DNA of 64,000 nt from positions 78,959,501 through 79,023,500 of the forward strand of contig CM027384.1 in the NCBI GenBank assembly GCA_015680905.1, read 5' to 3'. Below, one piece after another: positions 44,872-55,098 of this stretch. Each line of letters begins with the position of its first letter. Position 1 is the stretch's first letter. The translations under genes were made by a program, and so were the position numbers. This DNA comes from Coptis chinensis. Its lineage: Eukaryota; Streptophyta; Magnoliopsida; Ranunculales; Ranunculaceae. The notes under the pieces are model-generated. The model did not search any database, had not been told where the DNA came from, and saw nothing but the letters and a program-made list of their open reading frames with translations.

Positions 44872-46144
44872 TGTAACGCCCGTATTTAAAATACGAATTT
44901 ATTTATTTTATTAATTAATTTATTTATTTATTTAAAATTCGCTGGATTGGATTTGGGATACGTGGGCCTGGTTTCTGGGCCCGAGTCTGTGTTGGGCTTG
45001 GGTTTCAAACCCAAGTATATAATCACATTGTTCTAGAGAATAGGGTTTTTAGAGAATAAAATATAATAAAAATGGAGGCAGATCGAGATAGAAGCTGGAT
45101 TGCTAGAGCATTGGAGCGCGACGGTTCGGACTACGAGAGATTCGTGGTGCTCTTTATACAAGTGAGTAACTACTTTTTATCTATTTCGCCAAATCTACGG
45201 GACGAAGTTTTACTGCTGTCAGAGTTTTGCTTCCATTAAACGTATTTTTTTTATGTACGCTTACTGTCGATAATTTTTCCTCTTGTTATGTTGATAAATC
45301 GTTACATCCGAAACTCGGAATTGGCTGTCGAAGCTTTATGGCCCGGTAAGGGAGTTAAAGTCCAACTTATAGAAATCGTCCTGTTTCTCTGTTTATCTGT
45401 TTGCACTTTTCTTTACTGTGGCTTGGAATTTGTTGATTTATGTCGGGAGTGTAGTATTGAAGTTGGTTGTTGGATGGAATATGGTGGTCGGGATATCGAT
45501 TTGGGCTTGTTGGTTTACTGGGCTGTTGGAAGCTTTGAATAAATGTGTTAATGGCGGCCAGAGAAATCGCCAGTAAATTTTATGTAACTGTCATTGTTGT
45601 TTATGTCTTGTTGTGGACTGATGATGGGTTTTAGATTCGTGGGGAGGGGTGTGAGTGCTGGTGAAAGCTCCAAGAAACCATTAATGGCAGTCGGATCCAT
45701 AATTTGGGGAGTGATTTTGAAACTGGAAATTGGGAGTTCTTGGTTAATTAATGTTTTGGGGTTTTTCACCCTAACCCATTTCGGTTGGTTATTTTTGGGT
45801 GGCGATTGGAATTTTGTGGTGGCCGGTTTTGGTGGCTGGAGGAAGAGAACTGATGGAGGAGACGACCTGATCCCTCTGTTGGGCCGGGCCGAAATATTTA
45901 AGTTCAGTTTTTAGGCCGAAATCTAATTTCAGTTTTTGGGCCTTAGCTTGTTAGTTGGGCCAGTTTCATTTGTTTTGTTTGGGCTGATTTTGTTTTAGTT
46001 TTGGGCCAATTCAGTTTAAAATTTTCGGGCCAATTTCTAATATTGCTTGGGGCCAGTCCATAGGACTTAATAGAGATCCAAATGGGTCTTTTAACCTTTA
46101 AACTTTTGGGTTATAAGGTTTGGGGTTTGGGCTTGGCTAGTGGG

Positions 46145-46390
46145 TCCGAACCATGACCTTAACCATGACCTTAGCCATGAGCCCATGAACCATGCACCTT
46201 TGACCTTAGCCATGAACCATGGCTATGACCATGAACCTGTTGAACATAGAAACGACAGTTTGACTTTGACAATGATAGTTTGACTTCGACCATGACAGTT
46301 TGACTTTGACCATAACGTGTCGACTTTGACTTTGACCGTTGACTATTGACTGTTGACCGTTGACTGTGGAATGTTGACTTTTTCCAGTTT
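46145..46390 (+). repeat. CCATGA and TTGAC repeat tract inside the solo LTR
   Basis: First come many copies of (A)CCATGA.CTTAGCCATGA, then a dense series of TTTGACTTTGACC / GTTGACTATTGAC units. TTGAC, the core bound by WRKY factors (W box TTGACY), occurs more than ten times in about 130 bp at 46255-46380. Confidence 0.75.
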
Positions 46391-47194
46391 TTCACATAGT
46401 TAAGAATACAGACAATTGTAATAATAAAATATTGTTGAAAATTGCATAACTTTGTTTGTCTTTATCTAATTAAGATTTGACGTAAGTAGTGTGTAAAGCA
46501 TATAAATATTGGCACGTAACAAGAGGGGAATTCTTATAAGACTTAGATATATACGTTTTTATGATAATTAAGTTACATATGGACTTAGATTCATGGACTT
46601 TAGTTTTGGGCTTTTTGATGGTTGATCAGTTTGACTTGACTGGTGATTTGGACTCGAATAATTATGCGTGATATTTGGACCTGAGTTGTTCCTTCTTTTA
46701 AAGTCATTTCATTTTGATATTTGGTGGAATGGTCTTATATTTTGATTATTTATATACTATTTATATTGTGCACAAATAGATCGAAATAATGCGTGCCTTT
46801 GATGGTGAATTAAGTTCACATAAATATATGGAATGAATACGTTACATGATTGATTGCTATTATGAGTTGCTACTGAAATGAATTGTAGTATGTATGAAGG
46901 CTTGAGATATTTCATAGGGTGTAGTGCAATATATTATTGGCACGCGAAATAATAAGTTTCGAGATTTGATATAGAGATACTTGGATATCGTGCAATGAAT
47001 AGTATTGGCACGTGATAATGTGGATTGTATTATAACGAGAAACATTGAGTTTCAGTACAATTAAGTATACTGGCATGAGATAGAATAAGAATTATTCTGA
47101 GATGTAAATGTATGACACTTGAATAAATTACGTAACGAAAATCCTAGAACCTAGTTACCACAACTCATGTGATTTGCCCTGTGTGGGCGTATGT

Positions 47195-47325
47195 GATATG
47201 ATTGGCCCTTTGGGAGTTTCAGTGAATCTGAATGGCCCTTCTGGTGTAAGTAAAGTGATTGGCCCTTCTGGCGTTTCAGTGAAGCTAAATGGCCCTTCTG
47301 GCGTAGCCGAATAGTGGCTTGATTA
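47195..47325 (+). repeat. TGGCCCTTCTGGCGT repeats inside the solo LTR
   Basis: Four imperfect units of about 30 bp with cores TTGGCCCTTTGGGAG, ATGGCCCTTCTGGTG, TTGGCCCTTCTGGCG and ATGGCCCTTCTGGCG lie close together, linked by TTTCAGTGAA.CT-like spacers. Confidence 0.75.
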
Positions 47326-47754
47326 TTCCATTCACAAAATTAGAACGAGATGCGCGATATTTTATGCCGAATAATGGCAGTACTTACATAATGGCTTTCG
47401 TATGAGGGTTACCTAGTGTGCGGCATCCCGCTCAGGGTAGTTACGCACGGAGTGGTTCATTATGTGAGGGAGGCATGTGGATGTACATGTTCGGCGTTGG
47501 GAAGAGATTGTGGTAGCCAGGGAAACTAGGTAAGACATAGATACGACGTGATTTTAGGGACACACAAAAAAAGCCTTAATTAATATAATTATGGTAATAT
47601 GTGTGTTAATGATATATTTTTAGATAGATGATTTGTATATGGTTTTGCAGAAGGGTGGGTCAAACTAATTACTTGTGCAAAGACGACCCACTCTGTAATT
47701 GAGCATAAAATGAGGTAAGTATAAAATATGTTTGGCTGGTTATTAGTTTAGTTA

Positions 47755-47940
47755 GAACCTAAGGCGCCTCGATGGAGGAACTACATGCCTTATTTATTAT
47801 ACGTATAGTTTGTTGTGTGGTTAGTAGGTAGTTAAGGCGCCTCAGTGGAGGAACTATCTGCCTTAATTATTGTACTTAAGGATGTTGTATTAGTCGTTGA
47901 AAGTTAAGGCGCCTCGGTGGAGGAACTAACTGCCTTATGG
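47755..47940 (+). repeat. Three hairpin-forming TTAAGGCGCCTC units inside the solo LTR
   Basis: Units at about 47758, 47833 and 47905 read (T/C)TAAGGCGCCTC, then (A/G)GTGGAGGAACTA (first unit GATGGAGGAACTA), then a final TGCCTTA. AAGGC and GCCTT at the edges pair to give a hairpin, and GGCGCC and CCTC..GGAGG pair within it. Spacing is about 72-75 bp. The conservation of three units stands out in otherwise drifting LTR DNA. Confidence 0.75.
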
Positions 47941-48443
47941 ATTGTGTATATATATGTATAAGTATATATTGTATTTTAGAGCTACTCACACCAAAGATTT
48001 TTATAATGCTAACCCGATTTGCATGTTTGCTTATCGGTGTGTTCGATAAATGAACATAGTTGATAAGTCTTGACAGTTTAGTGTTGAAAAAAAGTTTGGT
48101 TCTTTGCTTGTGGTTTTGCGTTAGCGTTGCATCTCAGGATATGTTTTGTTTTCCCTTGAGGTGATATAGATTTTCAGTCTAGACAATGTTTTTTGTATTT
48201 TCATTTGTAAATTTAATTAAAGAGTTATGGAAAAGAGATTTGTAACCTAATCTTATTTGTGAATTTTTGCAATGAAGAGGACTTTTGTTTAAGTTAAAAA
48301 TTTTATTGGTTTTTAATTATCCGCACATTTAAACTGTTTATGGGTTTTTGGAAGTGGAGAGTGCGTCACACCTCGGAGATCGAAGAGTCGGGAACAAATA
48401 ATGTTTTTCCGAATTCTGTCGAAATTCGGGGTGTGACATGGGA

Positions 48444-49926
48444 GTTAGCCAAACTACCCATGGGCAAGAAGGCTCTATAGAACAAATTGGTGTTTAGAGT
48501 CAAAGAGGAACATGATGGTTCCAAGAGATACAAAGCGAGGCTAGTAGTCAAGGGTTTTCAGCAGAAAGTAGGCGTTGACTTCACAAAGATATTCTCCCCA
48601 GTGGTGAAACTGAATACTATTCGGTCAGTGTTGAGTATTGTTGCAGCGGAAGATTTGTATCTTGAGCAGTTGGATGTTAAAACTGCCTTCCTCCATGGTG
48701 ACCTAGTTGAGGAAATTTACATACAGCAATCGGAGGGTTTCATCAAGAAGGGTAAAGAGAATATGGTATGCAGGCTCAGAAAGAGCTTGTATGGTTTGAA
48801 ACAATCCCCTAGGCAGTGGTACAAGAAGTTTGATAACTTCATGCAAGGAAATGGCTACTATAAGTGCAACGCTGACCATTGTTGCTACTTCAAGAGGTTC
48901 GACTCCAGCTACATCATCCTGTTGCTATATGTTGATGATATGTTAGTAACAAGTTCTGATATGTCAGAAATTGGGAGATTGAAAGAGAAGTTGGCAAGTG
49001 AGTTCTCTATGAAGGACTTGGGTGCAGCGAAATAGATTATAGGGATGAGGATCAGAAGAGATAGGCAGAAAGGTATTCTGGAGTTGTCTCAGGCTGAGTA
49101 TATTGAAAAGTTATTGAAGAGGTTCAACATGGGTGGTGCGAAACCAGTTTGCACACCTTTGGCAGTCCACTTCAAGTTGTCCAAGGAACACTCTCCCAAG
49201 ACTTTTGAGGAAAGAAACTTCATGGCTAAAGTACCATACGCCTCTGCCATTGGAAGTCTTATGTATGTCATGGTTTGCACGCGTCCGGATATAACCCAAG
49301 CAGTGGGAGCTGTCAGTCGATTTATGTCTAATCCTGGCAAGCAACATTGGGAAGCCGTGAAGTGGATATTGAGATATCTGAGAGGTACTACTGAGAAATG
49401 CCTATGTTATGGAAGGGGTGTTGTGGACTTGCAAGGGTATGTAGATGCCAACTTTGCAGGTGAGGTAGATCGCAGAAGAAGCACTACTGGTTATGTCTTT
49501 ACAGAAGTGCTACTGCAGTGAGTTGGATGCAGTAGCACTTCAGGTGAGGTAGATGCTACTGCAGTGAGTTGGATTTCTCAGTTACAGAAGATCGTTGCTT
49601 TGTCTACCACAGAAGCAAAGTATGCACCCGTTATAGAGGCAATCAAATAGATGATTTGGTTACAAGGATTGATGGAAGAGCTTGGGATGAAGAAAGAGAG
49701 TGTGTTACACAGTGACAGTCAAAGTGCTATACATAAGAATTCCGCCTTTCATTCTTGGACCAAGCACATTGGTCTCTGGTATCATTTTATCCGATCTTTG
49801 TTGGAGGATGAGATTTTGGCACTTGAGAAGATCCAAGGGAGTGAGAATCCGGTGGATATGTTGACCAAGACTGTGCCTACTGAGAAGTTGAAGTTGTGTT
49901 CAACTTCAGTGGGTCTTCTTGCTTGA
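48444..49926 (+). pseudogene. Copia reverse transcriptase and RNase H, 3' part
   Basis: It resumes with ELAKLPMGKKAL, a stop at 48478-48480, then NKLVFRVKEEHDGSKRYKAR and LVVKGFQQK. Catalytic blocks QLDVKTAFLHGDL and LLLYVDDMLVTSSD (YVDD) are intact. A TAG follows GAAK at 49033-49035. Then come the tether region and RNase H with VDANFAGEVDRRRSTTGY. A 47-bp tandem duplication (CTACTGCAGTGAGTTGGAT at about 49511 and 49557) breaks the frame. The end has HSDSQSAIHKNSAFHS, NPVDMLTKTVP and a TGA at 49924. Confidence 0.9.
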
Positions 49927-50036
49927 AGACCATGATGGATGAGGCGAGTGTTTCATTAGTAAATTGGATTTGGATTGAGTTGTTACAATTAAGATGTGAT
50001 GTGCATGTAGAATCTCGAAGGTTCCAAGTGGGAGAT

Positions 50037-50734
50037 TGTTGGGTTGTGGAACCGTCGAGCTTTGTTCCGGTGTCCGTATGCCGCGTTCATGATTTTTTAG
50101 CTTGGAGAAGGGAGCGCGACCTGCGCTCTGGTTGGTCTTAGAGAAGGCGCGACCCACACTCTGGCCTTGCAAAATTCACTGGAAGTCAGCAAAGAAGGGG
50201 GCGCGACCTTCGCTCGCCCTTGCCTTGGCCAGGGCGCACCCCGCGCTCATGCCTTCCGAAATTTTCACTGGCTTTTGATATTTTGGCCCAAAGCCCATTT
50301 TCTCACCTTTTTCTATGTGTACATATATAAAGGAAATAGAATAGGGTTTAGAGACAACTTTTGAGAGATTCATTTCTTGGGTATTGTGGGAGCTCTATTG
50401 AGCTAGGGTTTGAGTGAGACCTCTTGTTCTTGATTCTTGTTACCTCTTATAAACTCTCCAATCTTTGCTATAAAGGAAACTCGACTCTTGTGTGGATGTA
50501 GGTAGCATTTACCGAACCACCTTAAATTTTTGTGTCTCTTTGCATTATTTACTTTCATATTTATTGTTTGCTATGATTGTGATGATAAATTAGTGGCTTT
50601 GCATGTTGAGTTTGTTGTAATATCTACCAAAGTCTGGGGGGGGGTGATTTCCTTGGTGTGAGCTCCAAATTAAAATCATTTGGGATAGAAAGTAACTAGA
50701 TTGAGGTGTGACTTTCTAGTGAAATCTCCTAACA
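50037..50734 (+). repeat. Copia 3' LTR
   Basis: It runs TGTTGGGTTGTGG to CTCCTAACA, colinear with 41613-42309 and with scattered differences, including a G run at 50637-50644. It is preceded by the polypurine-like GTGGGAGAT. Confidence 0.92.
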
Positions 50735-50815
50735 TTATTAGCGGAATGGTCGGATATTTCTGCAGGTAAGCACGCTACTCCTACTCGTTTTGATTTTTTT
50801 AGAAGTAGCCATTAT
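50735..50815 (-). pseudogene. F-box copy 2, 5' end right of the Copia insertion
   Basis: The minus strand starts ATGGCTACTTCTAAAAAAATC, with MATSKK then shifted SKRVGVACLPAEIS-like sequence, matching the start of copy 1 (39572-39490). One extra A in the A7 run shifts the frame. Together with 41545-41612 it represents the first part of a second F-box gene in the same orientation as copy 1; the rest of that copy is gone. Confidence 0.75.
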
Positions 50816-51155
50816 AATTTATAAGATGGTGAATGAAAAAAAAATGGGGGGTAGACAACTATACGACACAAACCTATATAATTTCACGTTTTTTTTTTTT
50901 TTTTTTTTTTGATAATACCATATATATTACTAATACCATCAAACCAGAACAGGGATTAACTTGTCTTGCAGGATACAAAGAGGAAGCTGGTCCATTTGCT
51001 GCTTATGGAAAGCCCATTGTGCAAGCAAATGTGCCTCTCCATTAGATCTCCTATTGATCCACTTAAACTTACAGAAAGCAAAATTAGAGCTTAACTTTAC
51101 TACATAGTCTCGCAAGCTCTCAGACTTCCAAGAACATGTCTGGCCATTAAGAGCA

Positions 51156-54100
51156 TTAGTGACCTCTAAGCAGTCCCCTTCTTTTCACAGCAGTCCACCC
51201 ATGAAGCATTGCAAGTCCTAGTGCCACCTCAGCAGTCACCATCTCTGCTTCCTCTGCAGACTTAGCTTGGAACCTTCTAGTACCTGGCCCTACTACTTTG
51301 CCTTCTGAGTCCCAGGCTATAGTACCAGCAGCTGCTTCCCCTGACATAACCTGAAAGGCAGCATCATATCTAATATTAATACAATCATTTGGAATAACAG
51401 GGAACAAAGAATCTAACTCAAAATTGTTTTGATTAAAGTAATTTTCAGAGGGGATAGAGTTCTCATTCTGCATTTTGGTAGTGGCAAAGCCCTTGTAGCA
51501 GTTGTAGGCCTCCATCTCACTCCTTCTGAGAATTCTTTCCCTATTAGGGAGCCTCTGTTCAAACTTGGCTTCATTCCTAGTTTTCCAAATGTTGTATAGG
51601 AGATAACAAGCCTGGACTCCTGCCTGAGCTATATGTTGGCTCTTATTATTGCTCCAACTTATGAATTTGGAGATCCAATCCTTAGTGTTGTTCCTACCCT
51701 AAATCTCCATTCTTAACCCCAAGCTTGAAGTGAACCACAAATTTCTGGTCCAATCACATTCAAAAAACAGATGGTTTTCTATTTCCAAACTGGTGTTACA
51801 CAGGGGACAAGAAAAGTCCCCCTCCATCTTCCGAGAAGCCAACCTATCTCCCATAGGTAAGGCATTCATATAGGCTTTCCATATGAACATTTGAATGTTG
51901 GCTGGTATTTTGGCTTTCCAGAGAAGCTTTACTGTTTTAGTATTGAAGCTAGAACTCTGTCCTTCACCACTATCTTTGGCTAGGTACTTGTGGACAGATT
52001 TCACAGTCAATCTCCCAGACTTCTCTCCACTCCAGATCAGCCTATCCTTGCCAAGACCCAGAGGTCTGATCATAATATCTTTGATTCTTGCCACAAGGAA
52101 AGGATGAAAGAAGCCTTGTAGCTTGGCCTCATCCCATCCAGTTCTATCCTCCAGAAAAAGGTCAGCCACATGAAGGCCTTCAAGTCTGGGATCCTCCACC
52201 CCTAACTCTCTCAGAGTCTGAGGTTTTCCATTGCAGATCACCCAAGGGTCATCTAAAACGGAGGTGGAGTTACCACTGTGGATGCCCCAGACTATCCCTC
52301 CACTTATGAGATTGAAAGTGTTATGGATACCTTTCCAAAAGTAAGAGGCATGCCCAGGAGGTTTCCAGACATCCCCTATCCAGTTTTTACTATATATACT
52401 AGCAAGAGTTTTTGTCCAAACAGATTCAATTATCGTAGCGGCTTTCCAAGGGAGCTTGGCTAGCATTTCTACATTTATATCCTTCATCTTTCTAAACCCC
52501 AACCCTCCTTCAGGTTTAGTTTTACATAACTTGTCCTACCCAATGGTGTGGACACTGTTAGAATTTTCAACACCATGCCAAAAAAAAATTCTGCATGCTT
52601 TGTCTATTTTGTTGCAAGTAGACATGGGGAGCATATAGGTAGACATAGCATAGAGAGGAGTAGCTTGTACCACAGATTGGATCAGGGTAGCCCTTCCAGC
52701 CTGTGAAAGGACTTTAGCCTTCCAACCTTTTATTTTCTTATGGATCTTATCAACTAAAAAATCAAAATCCTCAGCCTTTTTTTTGGATAGCATGATAGGT
52801 ATACCCAAGTATTTGTCTTTTGGGTCAAAAAGCCTCATTTTCCAAAACTTCTTTAGCTTTATTTTATTGCGAAACTTGATGTTTCTGCTGAAAAACATGC
52901 TAGATTTATCAAAATTTATCGGTGACCCGAAAAGACAATAGTCTTGGAGGATATCTTTAAGATGACCCCCATCCTCAAGATTTCCTCTGGTGAACAGGAT
53001 CAGGTCATCTGCATACAGAAGATGGGAGATGGGAGGAGAAGCCCTCTGGATCTTAATCCCATGGACTTTCTCCTCGACCTTCGGCTTTTGCAATCATCCT
53101 AGAAAGAGCCTCGGACATGATGATAAAGAGGTATGGTGATAGGGGATCACCACATGCGAGGCCCTCTTTCAGGGATTATCTTATTAAGAGGACTCCCATT
53201 AAGAAGCACTTGAAAGGAAACAGTGGATATACACTGCTTAATCAGATTCCTCCACTTCTGGCTAAAACCCAGTCTATCAAAGATGTTGTCCACCAGGGAC
53301 CACTCAACTCTATCATAGGCTTTTGTCATGTCCATCTTCAAAGCTACCCAGCCATGGTTCTTATCTTTCATGTTTTTCATGTGATGAAAGAGCTCACAAG
53401 CTAACCCAATGTTATCTCCTATGTTTCTACCTTTGATGAAAGCCCCTTGGAAGGGAGATATGATTTTATTCAGATGCTGCTTGAGCCTATTGGCAAGGAT
53501 TTTAGAGATGACTTTATAACAAAAATTGCAGAGACTAATAGGCCTAAATTGTGCCACAGTCTCCGGATTATTTATCTTAGGAATGAGAGCAATATATGTT
53601 TCATTAAAAGTAGGGTTCAGCTCCCCCTTATGGAAAAAATCCTTCACAAAAGCAACAATATCAAGCCCCACAATCTCCCAAGTGTTTTGATAGAAACACC
53701 TTTGGAACCCATCAGGCCCAGGAGCCTTCAGGCTTCCCATCTTATTAACAACTCTCCAAATATCCTCAGAAGATGGGATGGCAGTAAGCATCTCATTTTC
53801 CTTATCCGTGATACAAGGAGTGAACAGATTGAGAATGCTATCATTTTGATGGGGTTGATCAGACTTGAAGAGAGCTTGGAAATAGGAGTTGATGTTATCT
53901 CCCAATTCAGCTCTTCCCTTACTCCATTCCCCACCCTCTGCAGCCTCTCAATACTGTTTTTTCTCCTTCTAAAAATGGTGGAGAGATGGAAAAACCTAGT
54001 GTTTTTTCCCCCATCCTTCAACCAGTGAATAGTGGATTTCTGTTTCCAGAAACTTTCCTCCTTAACCAACCATTCAAGCAACTCAGATTTTAGTCCTTTT

Positions 54101-55083
54101 GCTCTCTCATAGTTGGCTAGGGAGAAAGGTTTAGTCAGGACAGCTTCCAGCTCCTAGTTAACTTTTTTCATATTTGTAAAAATGTTGCCAAACACCTTCT
54201 TATTCCATATAGTAAGATGTTGTTGAGTCATATTGTGTTTTAGGATCACATTAAGGTCAGGCAAATCATGAAAAATAGAGTTACAGGCAGTTTCTATAAC
54301 AGGCATGCATGCATGCATTATCAGAGAACCACATATTGTAAAGCCGAAAGGGTTTTTCATGCGTGGTTCTATTCTCCTCCTTATATTTGAGATTTATCAT
54401 AATAGAAAGATGATCAGAACTATCATTTACAACATTATACACATGCATGTTAGGAAAGAGGACAACCCAGGCATCAGTAGCCAGAGCTCTATCAAGTCTC
54501 TATAGGATATGACTGTTGGGGGCTCTGTTATTACTCCAAGTATACATAGGTCCTTTAAATCCTAGGTCAATCAACCCAAGGTCATTTATCAACCCATTAA
54601 ACTCAACCATACTGTTATCAAACATACTTCTTCCCCCTATTTTTTCATTAAGCGAGGTAATGGCATTGAAATCCCCAAACAGACACCAAGGTCCTGGGAT
54701 CAGGGTAGCCACATCCCTGAGCTCAACCCAGACCCGATGTCTATTACAAGCAACAGGTTCACCATACACAAAGGAGAAAAACTAGGTTTCAGTGCAAAAA
54801 TAATTATTAAGTTTACCTGTCACTTGATTCCTAGTAGCTCCCAAGATTTCCAGGTCCACCCCTTCTTTCCAAAGAACTGCTAACCCCCCACTCCGGCCAA
54901 CTGCTGGAACACAAAAACAACCCCTATACTTGACCATTCTCTCGATACCTTTCATCCTATCTCGCCAACCTTAGTTTTGAATGGACATATAATATCGGAT
55001 CGAACTTCCCTATTAAGTCCTTTAGATTTTTGAATTGCAGCGGAGGAACCTATTCCTCGGCAATTCCGTGCTTGTATCATGGT
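51156..55083 (-). pseudogene. LINE ORF2: endonuclease, reverse transcriptase, RNase H
   Basis: The endonuclease begins near 55083 in broken frames and is clear at 54769-54500 (PWCLFGDFNAI, LIDLGFKGPMYTWSNNR). The reverse transcriptase has LKAPGPDGF, ALIPKINNPETVAQFRPISL and ALKMDMTKAYDRVEW (53905-53147). A frameshift at about 53147 hits the G.PLSP block, and LLYADDLILF carries the catalytic YADD (53093-52536). A TAG at about 52536 precedes DKLCKTKPEGGLGFRKMKD. The zinc-ribbon domain has CPLCNTSLEIENHLFFEC near 51760. RNase H at about 51410-51156 has IRYDAAFQ, AEEAEMVTAEVALGLAML. At least three frame breaks are present. Confidence 0.88.
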
Positions 55084-55098
55084 TGGCGAGGTGGTGTT

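Larger units (their letters stand above)
44872..48438 (+). mobile_element. Solo LTR, 3.57 kb, with TGGGA target duplication
   Basis: It starts TGTAACGCCCG and ends GGGGTGTGACA, so short inverted ends TGT.AC / GTGACA are present. TGGGA occurs at 44867-44871 and 48439-48443. The interior has no retroviral coding motifs, primer site or second LTR, so it is a solo LTR left by recombination. The length and TGTMACGCCC start fit the long LTRs of Ty3/Gypsy chromoviruses of the Tekay/Del kind; this family call is inference. It splits the Copia reverse transcriptase between NGTW and ELAKLP. It holds three internal repeat clusters described separately. Confidence 0.9.
41613..50734 (+). mobile_element. 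Ty1/Copia LTR retrotransposon, degenerate, carrying a solo LTR
   Basis: Two LTRs of about 697 bp start TGTTGGGTTGTGG and end CC(C/T)AACA. The flanks TTATC (41608-41612) and TTATT (50735-50739) are a 5-bp target duplication with one mismatch. The primer binding site after the 5' LTR is TGGTATCATAGC, one base from the usual initiator-Met TGGTATCAGAGC. A purine-rich GTGGGAGAT precedes the 3' LTR. Gene order is gag, protease, integrase, reverse transcriptase, RNase H, hence Copia. Without the nested 3.57-kb insertion the element is about 5.55 kb. It is inserted in F-box copy 2. Confidence 0.92.

Noticed and set aside
45288..45914. Plus-strand open frames in the solo LTR
   Set aside because: They carry no retroelement or host motif and lie wholly inside LTR sequence defined by TGGGA duplications.
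53447..54028. Plus-strand open frame of 193 codons
   Set aside because: Antisense of the LINE reverse transcriptase, which has clear catalytic motifs on the minus strand.
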